DNA of 64,000 bases from Henriciella sp. Lineage in GTDB: Bacteria; Pseudomonadota; Alphaproteobacteria; Caulobacterales; Hyphomonadaceae. Positions 28,342 through 39,620 of the stretch are shown here, one piece after another (the stretch's first letter is position 1; every line of letters begins with the position of its first letter). The DNA is taken from assembly GCA_017642885.1 (NCBI GenBank), contig JAEPOM010000002.1, positions 273,735-337,734 on the forward strand, given 5' to 3'. The position numbers and the translations under genes were made by a program. Under the pieces are notes generated by a model. It was not told the DNA's origin, searched no databases, and was given only the letters and a program-made list of their open reading frames with translations.

Positions 28342-29747
28342 GACCGCGGTGAGTTGAACGGAGCTTCAGCCCGGCGGCGAAGCAGAGGGAATTTCATCCC
28401 CTTGTCCGGATCAGATTTGCCGCTCTCATATCGTCCCACCAGCCTGTAGGCGAGCCAGAATCCAAGGATCCCGAACAGAACCCCGCCCAGCGCCTGTCCA
28501 ATCAGAACGCCGGGAGCGCCGCCGAGCTCAGCACCGACATAGATGAACGGCACCACGCCGATCGTGTTCTTGCCCCAGTTCAGGAAAGTGGAGAACAAGG
28601 GTCTGCGAAGATTGTTGAACGCCGCATTCGAGACGAACAGCGTCCCGTTGAAAATGAAGAGCGGCGCAACGGCGATAGCGAACCAGAAAATGATCTGCGC
28701 ACCTTCCTCGCTGAGGTTGAAACTGGCGGAAATGGCGCTGTTTCCCAGCACCAGGGCCAGCCAGATCACAACGACATAGGCGGCGGTAAACTGCACCGAC
28801 TTGATCAGGGTTCCGCGTACCCGGTCGAACTGTTTTGCGCCGAAATTCTGTCCAATGATGGGGCCGACTGCGCCGGACAGGGCGAAGATCACACAGAAGG
28901 CGAGCGGTGTAAGACGACCCGCCACTGCCATCGCGGCTACGGCAGGGTCTCCGAATTCGGAGACGGCCCTCGTGACAAACCCGTTGCCGAAGGGCGTTGC
29001 CACATTGGTCAACATGGCCGGGGCCGCAATCGCGACAATCGGCTTGAGATCTGTCTTGAAGCGTGCCGCATCGATCTTTGCGAACCCGCCATAGTGGCGC
29101 AAGATCGGATAGAGCGCGGTTAGCATGGTCGCGAAACGAGCTGCCACCGACGCATAGGCTGCCCCATCAAGACCCAGGCCAAACCCGAAGATCAGGATCG
29201 GGTCGAGAATAGCATTCACTGCCCCAGCCGTTAGCGTCACCGTCATCGCCCGTCGCGCATCACCATGCGCGCGCAGGATCCCTGTCGCCATCATCCCGAT
29301 CGCGCCGATTGGCATCACCGTTACGACAATCCTGAAATACCGCACCGCCAGATCCAGCGTGTAGCCCTTAGCCCCGATCAGGCTGATCAGAACCGGCGCA
29401 TAGATCCAGCACAACACAGCGAGGATGGAGGTGACGACAATGCCGAAGACCAACACGCTCGTGGCGATCTTTCGGGCTTCGTCTGCGACCCCCTGCCCGA
29501 GCCGCTGCGCCACCAAGGCGCTCGTGGCGATTGTCAGCCCGATAGAGACCGAGAACGTGAAGAACAGTACGGTCCCGGCAAACCCCACGGCAGCCGCAAG
29601 CTCCTGTTCTCCCAACATGGAAATGAAGAGCAGGTCCGCGAAGTCAACCAGAAAAATGGAAACAAGCCCGATGCTCGCCGAGGCGGACATGATACTGATA
29701 TGACGCAGCAGGTTGCCTTCCAGAAAGATCGCCTGCTTGTTCGCCAT
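28338..29747 (-). CDS. MATE family efflux transporter
   Basis: 12-TM; LLFISMLGEQELAAAVGFAGTVLF...ALVAQRLGQG...GAVGPIIGQNFGAKQFDRVR; start MANKQAIFL. Confidence 0.92.
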   Translation of the reverse strand: MANKQAIFLEGNLLRHISIMSASASIGLVSIFLVDFADLLFISMLGEQELAAAVGFAGTVLFFTFSVSIGLTIATSALVAQRLGQGVADEARKIATSVLVFGIVVTSILAVLCWIYAPVLISLIGAKGYTLDLAVRYFRIVVTVMPIGAIGMMATGILRAHGDARRAMTVTLTAGAVNAILDPILIFGFGLGLDGAAYASVAARFATMLTALYPILRHYGGFAKIDAARFKTDLKPIVAIAAPAMLTNVATPFGNGFVTRAVSEFGDPAVAAMAVAGRLTPLAFCVIFALSGAVGPIIGQNFGAKQFDRVRGTLIKSVQFTAAYVVVIWLALVLGNSAISASFNLSEEGAQIIFWFAIAVAPLFIFNGTLFVSNAAFNNLRRPLFSTFLNWGKNTIGVVPFIYVGAELGGAPGVLIGQALGGVLFGILGFWLAYRLVGRYESGKSDPDKGMKFPLLRRRAEAPFNSPRS

Positions 29748-29979
29748 ACTATGTCCCGCTCGAAAGAAGACTGCGCGCGCTCCCAACAAGGCGGCAGCTG
29801 ATCTATATGGAGCCTAGTCTCTGATTTACGATCATGCGAGCGAGAAAAATTTACAACTGTCGCTTAGCCACAACCTTCCAAGGCGTTAACGGGGCCTGCG
29901 GGAATTTCTTCGGTCGGTTGCGGAATCTCAAGTGATATTTGCGATGCTGCCCCTCGGGATCGGATTTTGGGAGACAATC

Positions 29980-31011
29980 ATGGACCTGAGTTTCAAGCGC
30001 GCATTCGCAATATTTGCTTTGATCGGTCTGACAGCCTGCGCGCCGGGCAACATGTTCGATGGCGAAGGCAGCGGCGAAGTCATCGCCCCTGAGACGCCGC
30101 TCGTGGTCGCGGATGGGGAATATCCGCCCAGAATGAATCAGGTCTCGGTCGGGCAACCACACCTCACTTCTGCGCAACTGCCTGCTGTCTTCGAAACGGT
30201 GGATGCTGAGCCAAATTGCCGGATGCCTCGCCCCAGTCGCGACGCCAAACTCGCCTATGTCTACACCTATGGTGGCGGGGTGAAGACGCCACTGCACTAT
30301 ATCGCCGACGGCGCGGATGCCGAGCAGATCGCGGCCCGAATGGCTTTCACCAAAGAAGTCGCCAAGCAGGTGGCACGCGAAGGCGGCTTCGTTGAAGGAG
30401 CTGTCGCTCGCCAATTTGCGAGTTTCGCCAAAGGAAATTCGGTCGAATGGGCAACACGCGTTGATGTCCTCGTCACAGAAACTGAGGCGCCGGTCTTTCT
30501 GGTTCTCACTTCATACAATGCCATTCTTTGGAACATTCAGCTCGCCCCAGGCGCTCAGATCGACGGGATTGTCGTCAGCGCTTATGAAGGCGGCGCCATC
30601 GCCAACGGCGCCAGTGCCCGGCGCACTGGATTCATGGGTTTTGATGGCTCGCCGAACCGTTCTTGCCGCCTCGATGGTCGCGGCAAACCTGTCCCTACCG
30701 AGGTCCGTATCGCCGGTGCTAAAGACCTCAATCCCGACTTCGATCCGCGTGGTTACAAAGAACGTTGGGACGCTGAGTATCGAGATGCTCAAAAATTCTT
30801 TTCCGTCGATCTTCGTCAAAAAATCGGCAAGTCACCAACATGGCTTCTCAACGACGCGCGCGGAAACAGCTTCCAGGCCGTGCTTGTAGGCCCAACGCCC
30901 AATGAGCCCTTTGTACAACAGCCCGTCACTCGGCTTCAGGTCCCCTCCTACGTCGCCCCGTACTGGGGAACTCGCAAAGGAGCGTTCAAGTACTTTGGAT
31001 TGGATTCATAA
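29980..31011 (+). CDS. Conserved hypothetical lipoprotein
   Basis: MDLSFKRAFAIFALIGLTACAPGN lipobox; no confident domain recognised. Confidence 0.65.
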   Translation: MDLSFKRAFAIFALIGLTACAPGNMFDGEGSGEVIAPETPLVVADGEYPPRMNQVSVGQPHLTSAQLPAVFETVDAEPNCRMPRPSRDAKLAYVYTYGGGVKTPLHYIADGADAEQIAARMAFTKEVAKQVAREGGFVEGAVARQFASFAKGNSVEWATRVDVLVTETEAPVFLVLTSYNAILWNIQLAPGAQIDGIVVSAYEGGAIANGASARRTGFMGFDGSPNRSCRLDGRGKPVPTEVRIAGAKDLNPDFDPRGYKERWDAEYRDAQKFFSVDLRQKIGKSPTWLLNDARGNSFQAVLVGPTPNEPFVQQPVTRLQVPSYVAPYWGTRKGAFKYFGLDS

Positions 31012-31035
31012 ACGCGATAGAGGGATCCAGATAAA

Positions 31036-31641
31036 CTAGTCGCACGCAATACGGCTGGCGCGGAGCTTGAATTGAGGCACCCATTCGCCGCCATCATCCT
31101 GGACGTAGCTGACGCGATACCAGTGATCAGCATCTTCGACGGTGAAGTCCGCCACAAGTTCAACCTCAGTGGGATAAACCCGCCACATTGTGAGCTTGCC
31201 GTTCCGCATCTCAGCCCGCAAGTCTTGAACCTGAGCCCCGCTCGTTGCGACCCACATCATCTTCCATTCACCGGATGCTGTATCGAACATTCGAACATTC
31301 ACGCCCCGTGCCGATCCCGGCTCAAGGCCAGGATCGGGATCATACCATTCGTCTGTAATCATCATCCCGCCCATGCTGTACCAGCCGTTCCATCTGGCGC
31401 GTGGACCAGGTCGAGGCGGAGACCAGCCCGTGGGCAGCATGATATGGCTCGTTATTTCGAAGTCTCCGATTAGAAACGCGAATTGCTCGAGTTCTGCAGG
31501 GGCTTCGGCGTGCGGAGTCCCATAGTCGCACCTTGGTGCAATTGGCTGCAGCTCACTTTCGTCAGCACTTACGGGCGTCGTACATGCCGCCAGGAAGAAG
31601 ACTGCCAATACTGAACTGATAAGTTTGGTTTTGGGCCGCAT
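31036..31641 (-). CDS. Hypothetical lipoprotein (DUF1579-like)
   Basis: MRPKTKLISSVLAVFFLAACTTP lipobox; LEQFAFLIGDFEITSHIMLP...RWNGWYSMGGMMITDEWYDPDPGLEPGSARGVNVRMFDTASGEWKMMWVATSG. Confidence 0.65.
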   Translation of the reverse strand: MRPKTKLISSVLAVFFLAACTTPVSADESELQPIAPRCDYGTPHAEAPAELEQFAFLIGDFEITSHIMLPTGWSPPRPGPRARWNGWYSMGGMMITDEWYDPDPGLEPGSARGVNVRMFDTASGEWKMMWVATSGAQVQDLRAEMRNGKLTMWRVYPTEVELVADFTVEDADHWYRVSYVQDDGGEWVPQFKLRASRIACD

Positions 31642-31791
31642 AATATCCCTTCCCGGTGTCGGTACAGCGTACGAGCAGGCGAAGCGCTCGGCAAGGCTTG
31701 GCCGGGAAAGCGTCGCGGCCAGCGCACACACTCTATTAAGGCCAGTGATGGCATACTCCAGCCAAACCTCGTGTGAAGTGGAACCAAACGC

Positions 31792-32604
31792 ATGCGCTTT
31801 GTCCCTATTCTGATTGCCGCAACCTGCCTGGCTCTGCCGGCTGGTGCGACCAAACCCACTCCGGAAACACCGCCGAGCGCGCCGGGGGATCAGGCTCTGG
31901 CCGGAGCGCCGCTTGTGGTGCAAGAAAATACCTATCGGTATGGTGACCTTCTGCGTTCTGAACCTGCAAGCAGCGTCGATGCCTGCGCGGAGGCCTGTCA
32001 CCTGGATGCCCGCTGCGTCGCCTGGTCGATGACACCTGCAGTTTACTCCGTTGAAGGGCGCTGCGAACTGAAATCCAATCCCGGAGCGGCTTCTTATCGG
32101 CCCGGCGCGGTATCCGGCATATCGGAATCAGTGCGCATGGAGCCTGAAATGCGCTACCAGGTCCGCCTTCCAGAAGGCTATCAACCTGCACCTGAAGTCG
32201 TGGAAGAACTGCTGGGCGCCGAAGCCCCTACCCCCATACACATGCCGGATTTGCTCGGCGCGACTGAGACAAGGGTTTCGGCAGTGATGAAGGCGCCGGC
32301 TGCGCCCGCATCACCGGCCGCTCCCGCCGCGCCGGTCGAAACGATTGAGCCGGTTGAAATGGCGCGTATGGCCCCGCCGCTTCCTGCGCCGCCAGTTGCT
32401 GCTCCACCCCTTCCCGCTCCACCGACTGAGCCGGTGACGCGAATTGCAGACACGCCGCCTGCCCCAACCAAAGCAGCGGCTCCGATTTCGTTTAGACTGA
32501 CACCGCTCAAGCCGACCCCGGGTGCACTTCAGCTTCTGGCGCCTGCACCGAGTGAAAAAGCCGAAGCCTTTACAGCCCAGGCCGCCTCAGACCCAGGCAG
32601 TTAA
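31792..32604 (+). CDS. Exported PAN/Apple-domain protein with Pro/Ala-rich C-terminal region
   Basis: SSVDACAEACHLDARCVAWSMTPAVYSVEGRCELKSNPG; then low-complexity APAAPAAPVETIEPVE...PPLPAPPVAAPPLPAPP. Confidence 0.7.
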   Translation: MRFVPILIAATCLALPAGATKPTPETPPSAPGDQALAGAPLVVQENTYRYGDLLRSEPASSVDACAEACHLDARCVAWSMTPAVYSVEGRCELKSNPGAASYRPGAVSGISESVRMEPEMRYQVRLPEGYQPAPEVVEELLGAEAPTPIHMPDLLGATETRVSAVMKAPAAPASPAAPAAPVETIEPVEMARMAPPLPAPPVAAPPLPAPPTEPVTRIADTPPAPTKAAAPISFRLTPLKPTPGALQLLAPAPSEKAEAFTAQAASDPGS

Positions 32605-33518
32605 TCGTCGCGATTGTTGCGCGATTTGCGCTTGCGATACTCATCGATCTCTTTTGATTTGTCGCGATTGGGCTTCGCGCCGCCGCGTCCAACAAAGCTC
32701 CGTCCCTTGCGGATCGGCTTGCCATCTTCATCCGTGAGACGCTTCGGCCGCGGTGGCAGAGACGCCGCAATCAAGGTTGCGCGCTCTTTCGCTTTCAGGG
32801 TCCGCCACTTGCCAATCGGAAGATCGCCGAGGTTGAGCGGGCCGATGCGGATTCGCTGAAGATCTGTCACACGCAGACCGACAAGATCGCACATACGCCG
32901 GATTTGGCGCTTGCGGCCTTCCTTCAGGATAAAGCGCAGCACCTGGCCCTCTTCACGGGTCACCTTGGCCGGTTTGAGGCGGCGATTATCAAGCGTCAGC
33001 CCGTTGCGGAGCAAGGTCAATCGCCCTTCCTTGATCTCACCTCTAACGGTGACGAGGTACTCTTTCTCGAGGCTATGCTGGGGGCCGATAATGGCTTTGG
33101 CGAGCACGCCATCCTCGGACAGGAGGAGGAGGCCGTGAGAATCCTGGTCCAGCCGTCCGAGCGGCGCCAGACTGGCCGTCTTGCCCGGGCCGCGACTGCC
33201 ATCCGTCGCGTTGCTGGTCTTGAGCAAGCGAACCGCAGGCACCTGCCCGTCTTCCGGTTGCGCAGAGACATAGTCGACGGGTTTATTCAAAACCGCGGTG
33301 AATTTCTCGGCTATTGCGCGCTCCGCCACATCCGTCAGCGTCAGAGTCTGGCCAGGCTCGATCTTGTGCCCAGGGCGCTCAATGACCACCTCATCGATGA
33401 TGACGCCGCCAGCCTCTATAAGCGCTTCCGCTTCACGGCGCGAACATAGGCCAAGCTCGGCCATCCATTTGTTGACCCGGACCGGCGCATTGCCGCGATA
33501 GAGATGCTGATCTGCCAT
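32601..33518 (-). CDS. RsuA-family pseudouridine synthase (RluB/RluF-like)
   Basis: S4 domain VRVNKWMAELGLCSRREAEALIEAGGV; LAPLGRLDQDSHGLLLLSEDG; EGRKRQIRRMCDLVGLRVTDLQRIRIG. Confidence 0.93.
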   Translation of the reverse strand: MADQHLYRGNAPVRVNKWMAELGLCSRREAEALIEAGGVIIDEVVIERPGHKIEPGQTLTLTDVAERAIAEKFTAVLNKPVDYVSAQPEDGQVPAVRLLKTSNATDGSRGPGKTASLAPLGRLDQDSHGLLLLSEDGVLAKAIIGPQHSLEKEYLVTVRGEIKEGRLTLLRNGLTLDNRRLKPAKVTREEGQVLRFILKEGRKRQIRRMCDLVGLRVTDLQRIRIGPLNLGDLPIGKWRTLKAKERATLIAASLPPRPKRLTDEDGKPIRKGRSFVGRGGAKPNRDKSKEIDEYRKRKSRNNRDD

Positions 33519-33643
33519 GTCGGGCGGTGTGGCCAAGCTGAGCGATAACGTCAATCAAGAATTTCCACCCACAAATACCAGAAAGAGATATTCCCTTTTG
33601 CCCCGACTCCCTGCTAAAGGCGGGCGCAAGAACAGGAGCGACC

Positions 33644-34306
33644 ATGAAAACCGCTGTGATTGTCTTCCCCGGCTCAAACTGCGACCGCGACGCCCAAGTA
33701 GCCTTGCGCCAAGCAAGCGGACAGGATCCGGCTATGGTCTGGCACAAGGATGGAACGATCCCGGATGGGACCGATCTCGTCATGGTACCTGGTGGATTCT
33801 CCTATGGCGACTACCTTCGCTGCGGCGCGATGGCGGCGAACAGCCCGGTGATTGCACAGCTCCACGCGCATGCAGAACGCGGCGGTTACATCCTCGGCGT
33901 TTGCAATGGCTTCCAGATCCTGTGTGAAACGGGCCTGCTGCCAGGCGCTTTGATGCGCAATACCAGCCTCGATTTTGTCTGTCGGCCGCAGCAATTGAAG
34001 ATCGAGAGCACCAATAGCGCCTTCACCAGCGCGTATGGCAGCACATCAGAGATTTCGATTCCCATCGCACACCATGACGGCAACTATGTGGCTGACGATA
34101 CGACACTGGACACGCTCGAAGGCGAGGGCCGTGTGGCCTTCCGCTATGTCGGCAATCCAAACGGCTCGGCACGCGATATTGCTGGCGTGATCAGCGAAAA
34201 TGGCCGGGTCCTCGGCATGATGCCTCACCCCGAACGTGCGATTGGCGGACACGAAGGCGGCACTGATGGCACGGCAATGTTTGAAAGCCTGATGGCGGCG
34301 GCCTAA
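33644..34306 (+). CDS. purQ: Phosphoribosylformylglycinamidine synthase subunit PurQ
   Basis: [56 protein letters not shown]. Confidence 0.97.
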   Translation: MKTAVIVFPGSNCDRDAQVALRQASGQDPAMVWHKDGTIPDGTDLVMVPGGFSYGDYLRCGAMAANSPVIAQLHAHAERGGYILGVCNGFQILCETGLLPGALMRNTSLDFVCRPQQLKIESTNSAFTSAYGSTSEISIPIAHHDGNYVADDTTLDTLEGEGRVAFRYVGNPNGSARDIAGVISENGRVLGMMPHPERAIGGHEGGTDGTAMFESLMAAA

Positions 34307-34342
34307 CCCAAGCCTGCTTTCCAAGTCCCATCTCGCCTGATT

Positions 34343-35569
34343 ATGATGGAATCAAAAGCGGGAGCGGTGTCGAACATGAGTTACCTTCAGGAATCCAGGG
34401 ATGCTGGACGCGAGGTTTTTCCAGATCTGGCCCGGGCCTTCGCTCTGTTCGGAATTTGCGTGGTCAATGTTGGGATCATGTCCTGGCCGATGATGACGGG
34501 CTATGGCGAAAGCGCCGTCCACGCCGCGCAAGATCAAGCCGCGTTCTTCGCCGTCGGTGCCTTGTTCATGGCGAAATCTTACACCTTGTTTTCGTTTATG
34601 TTCGGCGTCGGGTTTGCCTATCAAATGCAATCGGCAGAACGCAAAGGTGTCGGATTTTCAGGGCGGTACTGGCGGCGCATTATCGGCCTGCTGATCTTCG
34701 GTCTGATCAATGTCGCGTTCTTGTTTCAAGGCGACATTCTGGTGATGTATGCCATTCTCGGCTCAATCCTGTTCCTGTTTCGAAACGCCAGCCCGCGCCT
34801 GTTATCGGGTTGGGCGATCGCGATCTATTCGGTTCAGGTTGCCTTTGTCGCTCTGATGGCGCTCGGTTTCTGGGCGTGGGAAGCGTTTGATGGTGAGAAT
34901 TTCACACTCAAAATGGGCACTATGTTGGAGCAAGCCGACAACGCTGCTGAGGCGTTTCGCAACGGCTCCTTTGCCGATGCCATCGCCCAGAGATTTGCGG
35001 ATTGGTCAGGGTTCATCACATTTGGCATGCTGATGCAGGGCATTGGCGCATTGGCGTTTTTCCTATTCGGATTTTCGGCTGTGAAGCGGGGCACGATATC
35101 CAATCCTGCGGCGCCGTTCTGGAAACGTAGCCGGCATGTATTTTTACCTATCGGTCTGGTTCTCAGCGGCGCCGGCGCCTGGATCATGCTGCAAGGTCAT
35201 GGCGGAATGAACCCAACAATGATGGCGGGTATGACCTTAATCATGCTGGGAAGCCCCTTCTCCACAGCCGGGTATCTGGGTCTGATCGCAAAATGGGCGG
35301 AAACCCCCAGCGGAACGATCAAAACGTTCCTCGCGCGCGGCGGCACGTCCTCTCTGACGGCTTACTTGATGCAGGGTCTGATCCTGTCCTTGATCTTCAA
35401 TCCGTATGGTCTCGGTCTGTTTGAACAATTGGGTGCTGCGTCCGCCATCGCGCTGGCCGCGATCGTGGCCATTTTCACCATCGCATTCGCCAGCCTGTGG
35501 CGAACTTTGTTCAAGCGCGGACCTCTCGAATATGTGCTTCGCAGTTGGACCTATATGGGGTCGCGATAA
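34343..35569 (+). CDS. DUF418-type membrane protein
   Basis: [26 protein letters not shown]; polytopic; C-terminal GTSSLTAYLMQGLILSLIFNPYGLGLF...LWRTLFKRGPLEYVLRSWTYMG. Confidence 0.82.
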   Translation: MMESKAGAVSNMSYLQESRDAGREVFPDLARAFALFGICVVNVGIMSWPMMTGYGESAVHAAQDQAAFFAVGALFMAKSYTLFSFMFGVGFAYQMQSAERKGVGFSGRYWRRIIGLLIFGLINVAFLFQGDILVMYAILGSILFLFRNASPRLLSGWAIAIYSVQVAFVALMALGFWAWEAFDGENFTLKMGTMLEQADNAAEAFRNGSFADAIAQRFADWSGFITFGMLMQGIGALAFFLFGFSAVKRGTISNPAAPFWKRSRHVFLPIGLVLSGAGAWIMLQGHGGMNPTMMAGMTLIMLGSPFSTAGYLGLIAKWAETPSGTIKTFLARGGTSSLTAYLMQGLILSLIFNPYGLGLFEQLGAASAIALAAIVAIFTIAFASLWRTLFKRGPLEYVLRSWTYMGSR

Positions 35570-35622
35570 AGGTCAGCAAAAACGCTCTAGCGAATCCCTC
35601 GATCTAAGGGTAAAGCGCGCGC

Positions 35623-37938
35623 ATGACTGACACATCCGCGATCATCGCCGCTATGCAGGCCGAACAGACCGAGACAGACGCCTCAGGACACGGCATCAAT
35701 GCCGAAGAATGGGACCGCCTCGTCACCCGCCTGAACCGCAAGCCGAACCTGGTTGAGCTCGGCATCTATTCGGTGATGTGGTCGGAGCATTGCTCTTACA
35801 AATCCTCACGTCGTCACCTGTCCAAGTTTCCGACCAAGAACAAGCACGTCATCCAGGGCCCGGGCGAGAACGCGGGCGTGATCGATATTGGCGACGGTCA
35901 GGCGGCAATCTTCAAAATGGAGAGCCACAACCACCCGTCCTATATCGAACCCTATCAAGGCGCCGCGACTGGCGTTGGCGGTATCCTGCGGGATGTGTTC
36001 ACGATGGGCGCGCGCCCGATCGCATTGGTCAATGCGCTCCGCTTTGGTGATCCGAGCCATCCCAAGACGCGCAGCCTCGTCGCCGGCGTCGTCGCCGGTA
36101 TTGGCGGTTATGGAAATTGCGTCGGCGTCCCGACTGTCGCCGGCGAGACAGAGTTCCACTCTGGCTATAATGGCAACATCCTCGTCAATGCGATGGCGGT
36201 TGGCCTCGCGGATCAGGACAAAATCTTCTACGCCCGCGGCGCGACGCCCGGCAATCCGATCTTCTATGTCGGCTCAAAGACCGGCCGCGATGGCATTCAT
36301 GGTGCGACCATGGCCTCGGCCGAGTTCTCAGAAGGCGACGAAGACAATCGCCCAACCGTTCAGGTCGGTGACCCGTTCACCGAGAAATTGCTGATCGAGG
36401 CCTGCCTCGAGCTCATGGCCACGGACGCCATCCAAGCCATTCAGGATATGGGGGCAGCGGGCCTCACCTCGTCCTCGGTCGAGATGGCCGATAGCGGCGG
36501 CGAGAATGGCGAAGGCATCGGCGTTGAGATGGACCTGGACAAGGTCCCGCAACGCGAAACAGGCATGAGCGCCTATGAGATCATGTTGTCGGAAAGCCAG
36601 GAGCGCATGCTCATGGTGCTCTACCCCGACAAGATCGACGTCGCCAAGAAAGTCTTCGAGAAGTACGATCTCGACGCTGAAGTGATCGGCATGACTACGG
36701 ATACAGGCCACATGGTGCTGAAGCAGTTCGGCGAAACCGTGTGCGATATTCCCGTAGCACCGCTGGCCGAAGACGCCCCGAATTATGATCGCCCTTGGGT
36801 CGAACCTAAGAAACGCGCGCCGCTGGATATGACCACCATTCCGGAGCCCGAAGATTACGGCGAGGTCCTGCTCAAGCTGATGTCCTGCCCAGACATGGCC
36901 TCCAAACGCTGGATCTGGGAGCAATATGACCGCCACGTGATGGGCGACACTGTCGATAGCTCGCAGAGCCAAGGCAATGCCGCCATCGTCCGCATTCATG
37001 GCACCAATAAAGCCCTGGCGATCACCTCGGATTGTACCCCGCGCTATGTTGCAGCTGATCCCTATGAAGGCGGCAAACAAGCGGTGGCCGAGGCGTATCG
37101 CAATCTCTCAGCCGTCGGCGCGAAACCGATTGCGATCACTGACAATCTCAATTTCGGCAACCCGGAAAAGCCGGAAACGATGGGCTATATCGTCAAGGCA
37201 ATCGAAGGCATGGCCGAGGCCTGCCGCGAGCTGGACTTCCCCGTCGTGTCAGGGAATGTCAGCCTCTACAATGAGACGGACGGCATCGCGATCCCGCCAA
37301 CGCCCGTTGTTGGCGGGGTGGGGTTGATTGAAGACCTGGACAAGGTGGCGACGCTGAAAGGCGCGCAGGCTGGAGATGTGCTCGTCCTCATCGGAGAGAC
37401 CAAAGGACACCTGGGCGCGTCGCTGTATGCGCGTGAAATCCTGGGCCTGGATGGGGAAGACGCCGGACCGCCGCCGCCGGTGGATTTGGACTATCAAAAG
37501 GCGCGGGCAATCGATGCTTCAAGCTTGTTTGATCGACCAGAGCTGAATGCCATGCATGACGTGTCAGACGGCGGTTTGCTCGCCGCCGCAACGGAAATGG
37601 CCTTGGCGGCCGGAATCGGCGTGGAGCTTTTCAGTACCAAAGGGACGGTGTTGAGCGATGTCCATTCTATGATGGTGACGAAAAAACCGGCGGAGTTGAC
37701 CAAAGCCTTATTCTCCGAAGATCAAGGGTGCTACCTCGCCGCGGTAACACCGACAGCTGAAATCCTTCAATTCATGTCGGCAGCGACAAGCCGAGGTTAC
37801 GAGAACAGCTACCAGATTTTTGGGGTTTTTGGGGGTGAAGGAATCTTGGTTGAGGGAGCGTTGAACCTACCCCTTTCCCGCCTACGTGAAGCCCACGAAG
37901 GCTGGTTGCCGAATTATATGAGCAGCGTCGACGCGTAA
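35623..37938 (+). CDS. purL: Phosphoribosylformylglycinamidine synthase subunit PurL
   Basis: [67 protein letters not shown]. Confidence 0.97.
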   Translation: MTDTSAIIAAMQAEQTETDASGHGINAEEWDRLVTRLNRKPNLVELGIYSVMWSEHCSYKSSRRHLSKFPTKNKHVIQGPGENAGVIDIGDGQAAIFKMESHNHPSYIEPYQGAATGVGGILRDVFTMGARPIALVNALRFGDPSHPKTRSLVAGVVAGIGGYGNCVGVPTVAGETEFHSGYNGNILVNAMAVGLADQDKIFYARGATPGNPIFYVGSKTGRDGIHGATMASAEFSEGDEDNRPTVQVGDPFTEKLLIEACLELMATDAIQAIQDMGAAGLTSSSVEMADSGGENGEGIGVEMDLDKVPQRETGMSAYEIMLSESQERMLMVLYPDKIDVAKKVFEKYDLDAEVIGMTTDTGHMVLKQFGETVCDIPVAPLAEDAPNYDRPWVEPKKRAPLDMTTIPEPEDYGEVLLKLMSCPDMASKRWIWEQYDRHVMGDTVDSSQSQGNAAIVRIHGTNKALAITSDCTPRYVAADPYEGGKQAVAEAYRNLSAVGAKPIAITDNLNFGNPEKPETMGYIVKAIEGMAEACRELDFPVVSGNVSLYNETDGIAIPPTPVVGGVGLIEDLDKVATLKGAQAGDVLVLIGETKGHLGASLYAREILGLDGEDAGPPPPVDLDYQKARAIDASSLFDRPELNAMHDVSDGGLLAAATEMALAAGIGVELFSTKGTVLSDVHSMMVTKKPAELTKALFSEDQGCYLAAVTPTAEILQFMSAATSRGYENSYQIFGVFGGEGILVEGALNLPLSRLREAHEGWLPNYMSSVDA

Positions 37939-37950
37939 GAAAATTCCGAA

Positions 37951-38040
37951 GATACCTGCGAAGGCAGGTATCCATGGCCGATCAGATCGTCTTGCTTGCA
38001 ATTGGAATGAGCTCCATGGACCCCTGCCTTCGCAGGGGTC
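37951..38040. repeat. BIME/REP-like pair of palindromes
   Basis: GATACCTGC-GAAG-GCAGGTATCCATGG (37951-37977) and, inverted, CCATGGACCCCTGC-CTTC-GCAGGGGTC (38014-38040). Confidence 0.75.
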
Positions 38041-38060
38041 AGCGAACGCCAATCCACACC

Positions 38061-39527
38061 TTAAATCAGCTCATAATCCTCAAGCTTCACGTCTGACACC
38101 GCGGCGGCGTAGTCGCGGGTATGAGAGGACCAGTTCTGGGTGATTTTGCCGTGCTCATTCTTGTACCAGCTATTGCAGGCGGGATCGGCCCAGACCGTCT
38201 TGTCGAGATCGGCTTGAACCTCGGCATTGAACCGGTCCTGCGCGGCCCGTGTCGGGACCATTGCGGCCTTGCCCGCTTCACCGAGACCATCCAGCGCCTT
38301 GACCGCATATTCGACCTGACGCTCCAGCATGAAGGTGATCGCGTTATGGCCGAGATTGGTGTTCGGGCCGTAGAGCACGAACAGGTTCGGGAAGTCAGTC
38401 ACCGTGATGCCGAGATAGGCTTCCGGATAATCGCTCCAGACCTCATTGAGGTGTTTTCCGTCCCGACCCTGAACATCGACTGACCAGCGCCAGCCCGTCG
38501 TCTCGAACCCTGTGGCGAAAGCGATGGCGTCGAGCTCATAGTGCGTGCCAGAGACGGTCTTGATGCCGGCCTCGGTGATCGCCTCAATTCCATCGGTCTC
38601 AAGCGTAACATTGTCCCTGGTCAGGGCCGGGAAATAGTCGTCCGAGATCAGGATACGGCGACAGCCAATCGGATAATCTGGGGTCAGCTTGGCACGAAGG
38701 TCTGGATCTTCGACTTGATTCTCCAACTGGTTCATCGCGATCCGGTGATAGGCGGCGCGTCCTTCCGGGGTCCATTTAAAGGCTTGCCAGAAAAACGTGT
38801 CGGCTTGCTCGTAAATGATTTGACGGTTCATCGCGCCAATCTTCATGGCAAGCTCGGGATCCGTCCCAAGCAGAGCCCCTTCCTCGGCGCTCATCGAGAC
38901 GTCATTGCGCGGAATGACCCAGTTGGGGCTGCGCTGGAATACGACCAGTTCCCCGGCTTCCTCGGCAAGTTCCGGAATGACCTGCACGGCGCTGGCCGCG
39001 CAGCCAATTATTCCGACGCGCTTACCTTTCATCTCGATCGAATGGTCCCATTCAGCCGTGTGGGTTACCGCGCCTTGAAAAGTGTCCTTGCCATCAATCG
39101 CTGGCCAGTTCGCCCGGTTGAGCTGACCGAGGGCGCCGATCACGGCATCGCCCGTATAACTCGCGCCGCTGGCTGTCGTCACAGTCCAGGTCCGGCTGGA
39201 CTCGTCCCAGATAGCGGACGTGGCTTCGTCAGAAAGGTGGACATTCGGGCGCAGCTGATAGCGGTCAACGATCTCTTCCGCATAGGCCTGAATCTCACCG
39301 CCTTGCGGGTACGCGCGGCTCCAGTTCACCGACAGGGCAAAACTATATTGGTACAGCGCGACGGGGACATCGCAGGCCACGCCGGGATAGGTGTTCTGCG
39401 CCCATGTGCCGCCGACTTTGTCCAGCTTTTCGACCATTGTGAAACTGTGCCCAGCTTCCTGCAGCTTGATCGCCGCGCAGATCCCGCCGAGCCCCGCACC
39501 GATAATGATGACATGCTTGCCTGCCAT
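38061..39527 (-). CDS. FAD-dependent monooxygenase, Baeyer-Villiger type
   Basis: GAGLGGICAAIKLQEAG; fingerprint FQGAVTHTAEWD; second Rossmann VGIIGCAASAVQVIPELAEEAGELVVFQRSPNWVIPR. Confidence 0.9.
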   Translation of the reverse strand: MAGKHVIIIGAGLGGICAAIKLQEAGHSFTMVEKLDKVGGTWAQNTYPGVACDVPVALYQYSFALSVNWSRAYPQGGEIQAYAEEIVDRYQLRPNVHLSDEATSAIWDESSRTWTVTTASGASYTGDAVIGALGQLNRANWPAIDGKDTFQGAVTHTAEWDHSIEMKGKRVGIIGCAASAVQVIPELAEEAGELVVFQRSPNWVIPRNDVSMSAEEGALLGTDPELAMKIGAMNRQIIYEQADTFFWQAFKWTPEGRAAYHRIAMNQLENQVEDPDLRAKLTPDYPIGCRRILISDDYFPALTRDNVTLETDGIEAITEAGIKTVSGTHYELDAIAFATGFETTGWRWSVDVQGRDGKHLNEVWSDYPEAYLGITVTDFPNLFVLYGPNTNLGHNAITFMLERQVEYAVKALDGLGEAGKAAMVPTRAAQDRFNAEVQADLDKTVWADPACNSWYKNEHGKITQNWSSHTRDYAAAVSDVKLEDYELI

Positions 39528-39620
39528 GCCGCGCCTCCTCCGATGTCTTCTTTATTTAAAGACAGGATGGCCGAACCCCTGCACTTGGCAAGGGTCACGC
39601 GAGGAGAATTTGGACCTGAA

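Noticed and set aside
36328-37080. 250-aa minus-strand ORF inside purL
   Set aside because: Shadow ORF opposite a conserved purine gene.
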